Positions 1 through 5,608 of a DNA stretch of 8,141 bases are shown here, in pieces; the first letter of the stretch is position 1, and every line of letters starts with the position of its first letter. The stretch lies in contig JAIUNH010000151.1 in NCBI GenBank assembly GCA_020161965.1, positions 1 through 8,141 of the forward strand, read 5' to 3'. Both the position numbers and the translations under genes were made by a program. The stretch is from Pseudomonadota bacterium. GTDB lineage: Bacteria; Pseudomonadota; Alphaproteobacteria; CACIAM-22H2. A model generated the notes under the pieces. The model was not told the DNA's origin, searched no databases, and worked only from the letters and a program-made list of their open reading frames with translations.

Positions 1-110
1 ATCCGCGGGCGTTGCGTCCTCGGGCAGGGTGACGAGCGCCGACATGCCGACCGTGCGCGCCGCTTATTCGAAGAGGAACAAGACGAGGCCTCCCGGAGCA
101 ACAGCGAGAT
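1..110. other. left-edge segment, unassigned; possible partial minus-strand CDS
   Basis: Bases 1-60 are GC-rich with G/C mostly at third positions in one minus-strand frame. That frame opens after a TAA at 66-64 and reads AARTVGMSALVTLPEDATPA; an ATG at 45-43 could start a protein beginning MSALVTLPED that leaves the window. I see no Shine-Dalgarno before it and recognise no family. Bases 61-110 directly follow the DUF499 remnant stop and share its lower GC content, so they may be its native downstream flank. A return to host-like sequence near position 60 is inferred only from base composition. Confidence 0.2.
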
Positions 111-359
111 CTACTCCTCAAACCCCGTCGACTCAGGCCTAAACTTCAGCTGCTTCGCGTTGTCACGTACGACGCTGACTTCGCTCTCTTCGAACCCCTC
201 CGGCGCCTCCCCTTCGATCTCCAAGGTCAGCTTCACCTTCGCACCGTTTGTCCGCTGCAACTCCATGACCACAGCGTTGAAGATTGCGTCGAACGACTTC
301 ATCGGGCGGACCATGTCGATCTCGACCGAGCCGTAGAAGCGACGCGGCTTCGTCGGCGT
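111..359 (-). pseudogene. 3' remnant of a DUF499 / COG1483-type AAA+ ATPase gene
   Basis: This minus-strand frame ends at TAG (113-111) and reads back to an in-frame TGA at 362-360. It carries the characteristic C-terminal signature of DUF499 ATPases: FYGSVEID (338-315), then AKVKLTLEIEGEAPEGF, then a VVRDNAKQLKF segment and a terminal GFEE. From memory, intact family members are around 1000 residues and end with a very similar FYGxVELD...VTLEIEAEIP...LKF..GFE pattern, so this is only the last ~80 codons and has lost all P-loop sequence. An ATG at 314 exists but is almost certainly an internal methionine. The segment looks less GC-rich than its neighbours, consistent with transfer. COG1483 proteins often sit beside DUF1156 DNA methyltransferases in predicted defence loci; no such partner is visible here. 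The family assignment is from recalled motifs, so it is moderately sure; non-functionality is an inference from size. Confidence 0.6.
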
Positions 360-960
360 TCAGATCGTCGGCGAGATGCCACAAGCCGATCGCATAGAAG
401 CCGGATGCGCGTGCGCCGATCGCGCGTTGCAGATCGGCATACATATCCGTCCCGCCGCGCGTTTCGGGATAGACCGGCAGATAGACGCGCCCATGATTGC
501 GGTTGCCGACGAACGGCCCGCCGAGCCTTATCGCCGCATTGCCGGTGCGCGCCAGCCACGCATTGCCCGCGCGCGAATAGCCGTCCGCCCCTTGCGCATC
601 GACCGGCCCGGCGATGGTCGCGTGCAGAACGTCGCGGCGCCTTTCCTGCGTCGCCCACGCGATTTTCCTCGCGACCGCGCGGCTGCGCAAATCGGCGTCG
701 AGTGCGCGATAGACGGCGCTGGCGTTCAGCGTTTCGGTCGGGACATGCGCCGCCAGCGCATAGCGCGGCGTGGCGTAATACCCGCGCACGTAATCCTTGC
801 CGGGGACCGAGGCGATGATTTTGGGATGCGACGGATCGACCAGCGGCAAATGCGCGAGGCGATAATCGTCGCTCAACCCGAATCCTTCGCCGGGGACGAA
901 ACTATGTCGGGAGGATTCGTAGCGCAGATCCGCATCCGCGCAGAATGCGCGCGCGGTCAC
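163..960 (-). CDS. conserved hypothetical protein with its 3' end replaced (hybrid ORF)
   Basis: I do not recognise a named family. The start is GTG at 960-958, which overlaps the stop of the upstream lipoprotein gene as GTGA, so translation is probably coupled. Residues 1 to about 203 look like a natural soluble protein with no signal peptide or membrane segment. They contain AFVPGEGF-like and YATPRYAL stretches early on, an H-A-T triplet at residues 113-115, then GNAWLAR, VGNRNHGRVYLPVYPE and GLWHLADDLNADEA. A single HxT (with His195 some 80 residues later, but HLA rather than HxT) faintly recalls 2H phosphoesterases; this is speculation. After about residue 203-206 (positions 345-352) the frame runs out of phase through the DUF499 remnant and becomes arginine-rich until a stop at 165-163. 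The true C-terminus has therefore been lost, and about 60 of the 265 encoded residues are junk. Activity is doubtful. Confidence 0.55.
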   Translation of the reverse strand: MTARAFCADADLRYESSRHSFVPGEGFGLSDDYRLAHLPLVDPSHPKIIASVPGKDYVRGYYATPRYALAAHVPTETLNASAVYRALDADLRSRAVARKIAWATQERRRDVLHATIAGPVDAQGADGYSRAGNAWLARTGNAAIRLGGPFVGNRNHGRVYLPVYPETRGGTDMYADLQRAIGARASGFYAIGLWHLADDLNADEAASLLRLGRDRHGPPDEVVRRNLQRCGHGVAADKRCEGEADLGDRRGGAGGVRRERSQRRT

Positions 961-1505
961 CGCAGCGGCGCGCTGTCGACCTGCGGGCGCGGATTGGCGG
1001 GCAACGGCGAAGGCTGCGACGGCTGGGGCCCATTCGACATCACGCGCAATTGACCGGTACGCGGCGTCATCGAGAACTCGACCTTGCTCGCGGCCGTGAT
1101 CGTACCGGCCTGATTGATCTGAATCGTCGCCACGCGGTCGCCTTGCTGGAAAACCAGGACCGAACTCGCCGAGCGGATATTCGAAACCTCCGACCAGCCG
1201 AAACGCGGCATTTCGCGACGGTAGAATTCGTACATATCGGCGACCGAGCTGCTCGGCGACAACACGATGCGGCCGAACCACGCGCCGTCATTGCCCATGA
1301 CGAACAGATTGTTGAGATCGACCGACGCGTTGGCCGGCATCGGCACATCGGTGAAGCGCACGAAGCCGGGACCGGGCGACGCGTTCTTGTCGTTCGGGCT
1401 TGCCGCCGAACCGGTCGTCGCCGATTGACCCGTCAAGCCGCAGGCGCCCAGCGCCAACGCGGTAACGGCGACGATTCCCAAATTGCGAATTGCGGTTAGG
1501 CGCAA
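957..1505 (-). CDS. predicted lipoprotein of unknown function
   Basis: This is a 182-residue protein with a short lipoprotein signal: basic residues R2 and R7, a hydrophobic stretch at 9-19, and a lipobox L19-G20-A21-C22. A low-complexity Ser/Ala/Asn/Pro linker follows (about 23-47). Residues ~48-147 form one compact domain containing FTDVPMPANA, NDGAWFGRIVL, YEFYRREMPRFGWSEV, SSVLVFQQGDRVATIQI and VEFSMTPR. The tail is Pro-rich (160-177). I do not recognise the domain. The start is TTG (1505-1503), supported by a GGGAG Shine-Dalgarno 6 nt upstream and by the lack of any in-frame ATG or GTG between it and lolD; the next TTG (codon 9) would delete the basic n-region. The residue after the cysteine is Gly, so there is no Asp+2 retention signal as defined in enterobacteria, and outer-membrane sorting by the adjacent Lol system is plausible. 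It lies 55 nt after lolD and overlaps the next gene by GTGA. Confidence 0.8.
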   Translation of the reverse strand: MRLTAIRNLGIVAVTALALGACGLTGQSATTGSAASPNDKNASPGPGFVRFTDVPMPANASVDLNNLFVMGNDGAWFGRIVLSPSSSVADMYEFYRREMPRFGWSEVSNIRSASSVLVFQQGDRVATIQINQAGTITAASKVEFSMTPRTGQLRVMSNGPQPSQPSPLPANPRPQVDSAPLR

Positions 1506-1508
1506 AAC

Positions 1509-1522
1509 CGACTCCCGAGTCG
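1509..1522 (-). promoter_or_regulatory. small hairpin covering the lipoprotein-gene ribosome binding site
   Basis: On the minus strand the sequence CGACTCGGGAGTCG is self-complementary: CGACT pairs with AGTCG around a CGGG loop. The GGGAG Shine-Dalgarno of the TTG-started lipoprotein gene lies half in the loop and half in the right arm. The hairpin is followed by GTTTTG, whose last three bases are the TTG start. It could lower translation initiation, or act as a weak terminator-like element behind lolD. The structure is seen in the sequence; the effect is inferred, and a 5-bp stem is marginal. Confidence 0.4.
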
Positions 1523-1560
1523 CGAAGATGACGACAGTGTTTCGTCCCGCTCCGCTTACG

Positions 1561-2241
1561 TCAAGGGGCGGCGAGCAATCCGTCGCGCAAGATCAGCTTG
1601 CGATCCATACGATCGGCGAGTTCGGGATTATGCGTCGCAACCAATGCCGCCAGCCCCGTCGTGCGCACGAGATTCAGCAATTCCGCAAACACGCCTTCGG
1701 CCGTGCGCGGATCGAGATTCCCCGTCGGCTCGTCGGCCAACAACACGCGCGGTCCGTTGGCGACGGCGCGCACGATCGCCACGCGCTGCTGTTCGCCGCC
1801 CGACAGACGCGCGGGGCGATGATCCTCGCGCGCCGACAAGCCCACACGGGCAAGTAGTTCCTTGGCGCGCGCGGCGGCTTGCACCTTCGATTTACCGGCG
1901 ACGAGCTGCGGCATCATCACGTTCTCGAGCGCGGTGAATTCCGGCAGCAGATGATGGAACTGATAGACGAAGCCGATATCGCTGAGCCGCGCCTTGGTGC
2001 GCGCACCTTCGTCCATCGCCGCGCAATCGCGCCCGCCGAGCAGCACGGCGCCCTCGTCCGGCTTTTCGAGAAGGCCCGCGCAATGCAGCAGAGTCGATTT
2101 GCCGGCCCCCGACGGGCCGATCAACGCCACGCATTCGCCGGGCATCAAGCGGAGCTCGGCACCGCGCAAGACATGCAGCGTGCCCCCGGCCTGATGGAAG
2201 CGGCGATGCAGGCCCTTCAACTCGAGGGCGGCGTCACTCAT
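1561..2241 (-). CDS. lolD: LolD, ATPase of the lipoprotein-releasing ABC transporter
   Basis: LolD is the cytoplasmic ATPase that powers LolC/E release of mature lipoproteins from the inner membrane to the periplasmic carrier LolA. All ABC hallmarks are present in the 226 residues: Walker A GPSGAGKST (42-50), Q-loop Gln94 in FVYQFHHLLPEFTALENV, signature LSGGEQQRVAIVRA (146-159), Walker B RVLLADEP (165-172) with catalytic Glu171, D-loop NLD (175-177) and switch His204 in VATHN. The FHHLLPEFTALENV stretch after the Q-loop is typical of the LolD/MacB subfamily rather than of importer ATPases. Length matches the family (about 220-235). Start ATG (2241-2239) overlaps the permease stop as ATGAGTGA, an 8-nt overlap implying coupled translation and stoichiometric synthesis. 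No key residue is missing. Confidence 0.95.
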   Translation of the reverse strand: MSDAALELKGLHRRFHQAGGTLHVLRGAELRLMPGECVALIGPSGAGKSTLLHCAGLLEKPDEGAVLLGGRDCAAMDEGARTKARLSDIGFVYQFHHLLPEFTALENVMMPQLVAGKSKVQAAARAKELLARVGLSAREDHRPARLSGGEQQRVAIVRAVANGPRVLLADEPTGNLDPRTAEGVFAELLNLVRTTGLAALVATHNPELADRMDRKLILRDGLLAAP

Positions 2242-3481
2242 AGCGCAGCGCCTCGACCGGATCGAGGCGCGCCGCGCGCCACGCGGGATAGATCGTCGCC
2301 AGGAACGACAGGCCCAGCGCCATCAGCACGACTTGAATGACTTCGTTCGGATCGGTTTTCGACGGCATCGTCGCGAGGAAATAGACTTCCGCCGAGAACA
2401 ACTGCGTGCCGGTGATCCACTGCAGGAACTGGCGGATATGTTCGATGTTGACGTTGAACAGCAGCCCCAAGCCGAGGCCGGCGAAGGTGCCGAGCACGCC
2501 GATCGAGGCGCCCGCCATGAAGAAGATGCGCAAGACCGATCCGCGCGAAGCGCCCATCGTGCGCAGAATGGCGATGTCGCGCGACTTGTCCTTCACCAGC
2601 ATGATGAGGGACGAGATGATGTTGAACGCGGCGACCAGGATGATCAGCGTCAGGATCAGGAACATCACGTTCCGTTCGACCTGGACCGCGTTGAAGAAGC
2701 TGGAATTGGCCTGCTGCCAATCGAGCACGCGCACCGGCTGCTGTGCGGCCGCGATCACGTCCTGGCGCGCGCGCCACACGCGTTGCGGATCGCGCACGAA
2801 GACTTCGATGCCCGACACGTCCTCGCCGGTACGGAAGAAATTCTGCCCCGCTTCCATCGGCAGGAACACGAAGGCGTTGTCGTATTCGAACATGCCGACT
2901 TCGTAGATCGCGGCGATTTTGAAGGCGCGCAAGCGCGGCATCGTGCCGAAGGCGGTGACGTTGCCTTGCGGCGAGATCAGCGTAAGGCGATCGCCGACCT
3001 TCAGGCCCATGCGCCCGGCCATGCGAATGCCGATCATCGCGGCGTCGTCGCCCGTGAATTCGGCGATGTCGCCCGATTTGATGTTGGAGACGATCAGCGT
3101 GCGCCGCGCCATGTCCTCGGGCTTCATCGCGCGCACGAGCGCACCGCTCGCGGCCCCATTCGCCGTCGCCATCGCCTGGCCTTCGACCAATGCGGTCGCG
3201 TCGATCACATCGGGAAGGGCACGCATGCGCTGGGCGACCGCATCCCAATCGCGCAACGGCTCGGTCGCGCCATAGACGGTCATATGGCCGTTGAGACCGA
3301 GAATGCGGCCGAGCAATTCGGCGCGGAAGCCGTTCATCACCCCCATGACGATGATGAGCGTGGCCACGCCGAGCGCGATGCCGGTCAGCGAGAACCACGC
3401 GATGACCGAGATGAAGCCTTCCTGGCGGCGCGCGCGCAGATAGCGCATCGCCACCATCCGCTCGAACACGCCGAAGGCCAT
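2234..3481 (-). CDS. lolC: LolC/LolE-family permease of the lipoprotein-releasing complex
   Basis: This 415-residue inner-membrane protein has the four-helix LolC/E (FtsX/MacB-like) topology. TM1 is at about 22-50, a periplasmic domain at ~52-270, TM2 at ~272-296, TM3 at ~317-343 and TM4 at ~381-401. The segment KDKSRDIAILRTMGAS (297-312) after TM2 is the conserved FtsX-domain loop that docks on the ATPase, and the C-terminus YPAWRAARLDPVEALRYE is diagnostic for the family. It extracts lipoproteins and hands them to LolA. Start ATG (3481-3479) was chosen because it lies 8 nt after the proS stop and gives the usual N-terminus with F-E-R and R-Y-L-R-A-R-R ahead of TM1. The reading frame stays open much further upstream, but that part overlaps proS out of frame. 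Only one permease gene is seen beside lolD, so the complex may be a homodimer (LolF-like) rather than a LolC-LolE heterodimer, unless a paralogue lies elsewhere. The C-versus-E symbol is therefore arbitrary. Confidence 0.93.
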   Translation of the reverse strand: MAFGVFERMVAMRYLRARRQEGFISVIAWFSLTGIALGVATLIIVMGVMNGFRAELLGRILGLNGHMTVYGATEPLRDWDAVAQRMRALPDVIDATALVEGQAMATANGAASGALVRAMKPEDMARRTLIVSNIKSGDIAEFTGDDAAMIGIRMAGRMGLKVGDRLTLISPQGNVTAFGTMPRLRAFKIAAIYEVGMFEYDNAFVFLPMEAGQNFFRTGEDVSGIEVFVRDPQRVWRARQDVIAAAQQPVRVLDWQQANSSFFNAVQVERNVMFLILTLIILVAAFNIISSLIMLVKDKSRDIAILRTMGASRGSVLRIFFMAGASIGVLGTFAGLGLGLLFNVNIEHIRQFLQWITGTQLFSAEVYFLATMPSKTDPNEVIQVVLMALGLSFLATIYPAWRAARLDPVEALRYE

Positions 3482-3489
3482 AAGCGGGC

Positions 3490-4812
3490 TCAGACCGCCG
3501 GCGCGAGCAGGCGGTTCAACGCCTCCTCGACCGACAATTCGATACGCTCGCCCGTGCGGCGGCGCTTCAATTCGACTTTGCCGTTGGCAAGGCCGCGCGG
3601 ACCGACGACGAGCTGCCACGGCAGACCGATCAGATCCATCGTCGCGAATTTGGCGCCGGCACTGTCGGACGTGTCGGCATAGAGCACGTCTTTGCCCGCT
3701 TTCTGGAGCTTGGCGTAGAGGTCTTCGCACGCCGCGTCGCACTTGGCGTCGCCGACGCGCAAGTTTACGAGCGCCACGTCGAACGGCGCCACCGCATCGG
3801 GCCACACGATGCCCGCTTCGTCGTGGCTCGCTTCGATCAACGCGCCGACAAGCCGCGAAACGCCGATGCCATAGGACCCCATCTCGACCAGCACGGGTGC
3901 CCCATCGGGGCCCGCGACCTGGGCGTTCATCGGCTTCGAATATTTGGTGCCGAAATAGAAGATGTGCCCCACTTCGATGCCGCGTGCCTTGCGCAGCTTC
4001 TCCGGCGGGACCGGGCATTTCGCGGGGTCGTGCATTTCGCTGGTCGCGGCGTATTTCGACAGCCATTCGTCGACCAACGGCTGCAGATCGGCGGAGAAAT
4101 CGACGTCCTTCTTCAGCACGTCGGCTTCCATCCACGACGCGTCGCAATAGACTTCCGACTCGCCCGTATCGGCCAGGATGATGAACTCATGGCTGAGATC
4201 GCCGCCGATCGGCCCGGTATCGGCGCGCATCGGGATCGCCTTCAAGCCCATGCGCGCGAAAGTGCGCAAATAGGCGACGAACATCCGGTTATAGGCGGCG
4301 CGCGCCCCCTTCCCGTCGATGTCGAAGGAATACGCGTCCTTCATCAGGAATTCGCGGCCGCGCATCACGCCGAAGCGCGGGCGCACCTCGTCGCGGAACT
4401 TCCACTGGATGTGGTAGAGGTTCAGCGGCAGGTCCTTGTAGCTCTTCACATAGGTGCGGAAGATATCGGTGATGAGCTCTTCGTTCGTCGGCCCGAACAG
4501 CATCTCGCGCTCGTGGCGATCGACGATGCGCAGCATCTCCTTGCCGTAATCATCGTAGCGGCCGCTCTCGCGCCACAGATCGGCCGACTGGATCGTCGGC
4601 ATCAGCAACTCGATCGCGCCCGAACGGTTCTGCTCCTCGCGCACGATCGCTTCGATCTTGTTCAGCGCCTTGAAGCCCAGCGGCAGCCAGGAATAGATGC
4701 CCGCCGCCGATTGGCGGACCATGCCCGCGCGCAGCATCAAACGATGCGAGACGATCTGCGCTTCGGAGGGGTTTTCCTTGATCGTGGGCAGGAAGTAACG
4801 CGACAGGCGCAT
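3490..4812 (-). CDS. proS: prolyl-tRNA synthetase, short alphaproteobacterial type
   Basis: This class II enzyme charges tRNA-Pro with proline. The 440 residues begin MRLSRYFLPT and show AGIYSWLPLGFKALNKI (37-53), the GPTNEE signature (107-112), motif 2 with FRDEVRPRFGVMRGREF (139-155) and KDAYSF (158-163), motif 3 from GSYGIGVSRLVGALIE (312-327), and an anticodon-binding domain (~345-440) containing DVLYAD and KFATMDLIGLPWQLVVG. Typical bacterial ProRS is about 570 residues because a ~180-residue INS editing domain lies between motifs 2 and 3. Here that interval is only ~150 residues, as in alphaproteobacterial 'mini-INS' enzymes, so hydrolysis of Ala-tRNA-Pro would need a separate protein (ProXp-ala/YbaK class), not visible here. 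ATG at 4812-4810 matches the family start. The ribosome binding site is weak. The gene lies 57 nt after the exported-protein gene and 8 nt before lolC/E, consistent with one operon. Confidence 0.96.
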   Translation of the reverse strand: MRLSRYFLPTIKENPSEAQIVSHRLMLRAGMVRQSAAGIYSWLPLGFKALNKIEAIVREEQNRSGAIELLMPTIQSADLWRESGRYDDYGKEMLRIVDRHEREMLFGPTNEELITDIFRTYVKSYKDLPLNLYHIQWKFRDEVRPRFGVMRGREFLMKDAYSFDIDGKGARAAYNRMFVAYLRTFARMGLKAIPMRADTGPIGGDLSHEFIILADTGESEVYCDASWMEADVLKKDVDFSADLQPLVDEWLSKYAATSEMHDPAKCPVPPEKLRKARGIEVGHIFYFGTKYSKPMNAQVAGPDGAPVLVEMGSYGIGVSRLVGALIEASHDEAGIVWPDAVAPFDVALVNLRVGDAKCDAACEDLYAKLQKAGKDVLYADTSDSAGAKFATMDLIGLPWQLVVGPRGLANGKVELKRRRTGERIELSVEEALNRLLAPAV

Positions 4813-4869
4813 GGGACCGTTTCGGGGCTGGAGGATTCGCGAGGAATGCGGCGCGACCGTAGGCGAATC

Positions 4870-5322
4870 TTAGCGTGGCGCCAAGCCTTGGGCTTTGCAG
4901 ACTTCGCGCAAGGCCTCGATCTCGGGATTGCCGATCGCTTCGCCGTTATAGAGGGTCTTGCCGGTCAAAACGTCGACCCGCACCTCCCCCAGCTTCACCG
5001 AGGGCTGGAACAAGGGCGAAGTCTGCGGCACCCCGAAGCGGCGCAGATCGACCGCCACGTCGAAGGCCACGGTTTCGGGGACTTTGATCTGCGGCGCGGG
5101 GTTGAGATCGGCCGGCGCGACCGGCTTGCCGTGAACATCCACACCCGGCTTATAGGCGACGTCCGCCGAGGGCTGATGCGTGACGAAGAGCCGGCGGCAA
5201 TCCACGCCCGTCACTTCTATTTTTGTCGGAGTCGCGGGGGGATTTTGCGCTTGGGAAAACCCCGGGACGCCCCCGACCATTGCGAGCCCAATTGCGGCGA
5301 TCCACCTGAAATTGGCGGTCAT
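4870..5322 (-). CDS. exported two-cysteine protein of unknown function
   Basis: This is a 150-residue protein whose family I cannot name. It has a Sec-type signal peptide: R6 in the n-region, a hydrophobic core at ~7-20, and probable cleavage after SQA (residue 25). The mature part has a Pro-rich start, a V-x-x-x-DCRRLFVTHQPSADVAYKPG segment (start near 38), VDVHGKPVAPADL (61-73), alternating hydrophobic stretches suggesting beta structure, and a C-terminal helix ending EVCKAQGLAPR. Its only cysteines, C42 and C142, could form a periplasmic disulphide. Start ATG (5322-5320) is preceded by a strong AGGAGG, and the signal peptide begins directly after it. It is the first gene after the intergenic gap and is followed 57 nt later by proS, so it probably heads the proS-lol transcription unit. 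The envelope location fits the Lol genes further down, but no functional link is shown. Confidence 0.8.
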   Translation of the reverse strand: MTANFRWIAAIGLAMVGGVPGFSQAQNPPATPTKIEVTGVDCRRLFVTHQPSADVAYKPGVDVHGKPVAPADLNPAPQIKVPETVAFDVAVDLRRFGVPQTSPLFQPSVKLGEVRVDVLTGKTLYNGEAIGNPEIEALREVCKAQGLAPR

Positions 5323-5327
5323 TTACG

Positions 5328-5333
5328 CCTCCT
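5328..5333 (-). promoter_or_regulatory. strong Shine-Dalgarno AGGAGG of the exported-protein gene
   Basis: The minus strand reads GCAGGAGGCGTAAATG: a full AGGAGG 5 nt before the ATG at 5322. It is the best ribosome binding site in the window and fixes the start of this gene. Confidence 0.75.
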
Positions 5334-5460
5334 GCGTCTAGCGCCCTTCAATCCCATGATAATTCGGCAGAATTACGACAGCCCTGCCCGGCTTTTGTGC
5401 AACGCAGCAAAATGTTGAAACTTCATTTCGTATGTACACAAGCAACTTCTCACAAATTGC
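5334..5460. other. AT-richer intergenic leader upstream of the exported-protein/proS/lol unit
   Basis: This stretch is clearly less GC-rich than the surrounding genes and holds no convincing coding frame. It should contain the minus-strand promoter and 5' leader for the unit beginning at 5322, but I found no -35/-10 pair on that strand that I would defend. The plus-strand promoter at 5461-5488 faces away from it. Confidence 0.4.
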
Positions 5461-5488
5461 TCGACAGGCCCGTTTGGCTCTCTATACT
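5461..5488 (+). promoter_or_regulatory. predicted sigma-70 promoter of a plus-strand small RNA
   Basis: The plus strand has TCGACA (5461-5466; five of six bases match TTGACA), a 16-nt spacer, and TATACT (5483-5488; five of six match TATAAT). Transcription would start near A5495. Everything annotated as a gene nearby is on the minus strand, so this promoter would not serve any neighbouring CDS. Boxes this close to consensus in an AT-richer gap are suggestive but unproven. Confidence 0.5.
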
Positions 5489-5494
5489 CGCCTT

Positions 5495-5603
5495 AAATAA
5501 GAACACGCCCCGCACGGGGACGCACGGCCCAAGTTTGGGGAGTTCACGCCAATACCAGCCCGGCGGGTTCGCTTAAAAAGCGGCCGCCGGGTTTCGGTTT
5601 TCT
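5495..5603 (+). ncRNA. candidate small RNA, about 110 nt
   Basis: Between the predicted promoter and the predicted plus-strand terminator lies about 110 nt with no ATG-started reading frame of note. It has three self-complementary elements in a row: CCCC/GGGG around GCAC (about 5508-5519), CCCAA/TTGGG around GT (5528-5539), and the terminator stem (5559-5591). I do not recognise it as 6S RNA, SRP RNA, tmRNA or RNase P RNA. The RNA would end just before the 3' end of the convergent tag gene without crossing it. An alternative is that these hairpins only terminate the tag operon from the other side. Basis: elements seen; RNA inferred. Confidence 0.4.
5559..5603 (+). terminator. intrinsic terminator, plus-strand orientation
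   Basis: CCCGGCGG (5559-5566) pairs with CCGCCGGG (5584-5591) and CGCTT (5570-5574) with AAGCG (5578-5582) around an AAA loop, with a small internal bulge. A T-rich tract, TTTCGGTTTTCT (5592-5603), follows on the plus strand. On the minus strand the same stem is not followed by a T run, so the orientation favours a plus-strand transcript, although the stem would also stall transcripts leaving tag. Confidence 0.6.
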
Positions 5604-5608
5604 AGGGT

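Noticed and set aside
163..360. A simple frameshift within one gene as the explanation of the left-edge hybrid
   Set aside because: The two segments belong to unrelated protein contexts and differ in base composition; the DUF499 frame is also stopped by TGA at 362-360.
961..1281. Upstream extension of the hypothetical gene to 1281
   Set aside because: Those codons are an out-of-frame reading of the lipoprotein gene. The GTGA-coupled start at 960 fits better.
2333..3682. 449-codon open frame on the plus strand across lolC/E
   Set aside because: It mirrors the permease codons with low-complexity Asp/His/Arg/Glu composition and no recognisable motif.
2234..4147. A longer permease reading frame starting at 4147
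   Set aside because: The extra 222 codons overlap proS out of frame and have shadow composition. The genuine N-terminus begins at 3481, just after the proS stop.
3823..5418. 531-codon open frame on the plus strand across proS and its upstream gene
   Set aside because: It is antisense to two well-supported genes, rich in Arg/His/Asp/Gln typical of GC-rich shadow frames, and matches no family.
5334..5460. Minus-strand promoter for the proS-lol unit
   Set aside because: Several TTG-containing -35-like and TA-rich -10-like pieces exist, but none combines good boxes with 16-18 nt spacing, so no call was made.
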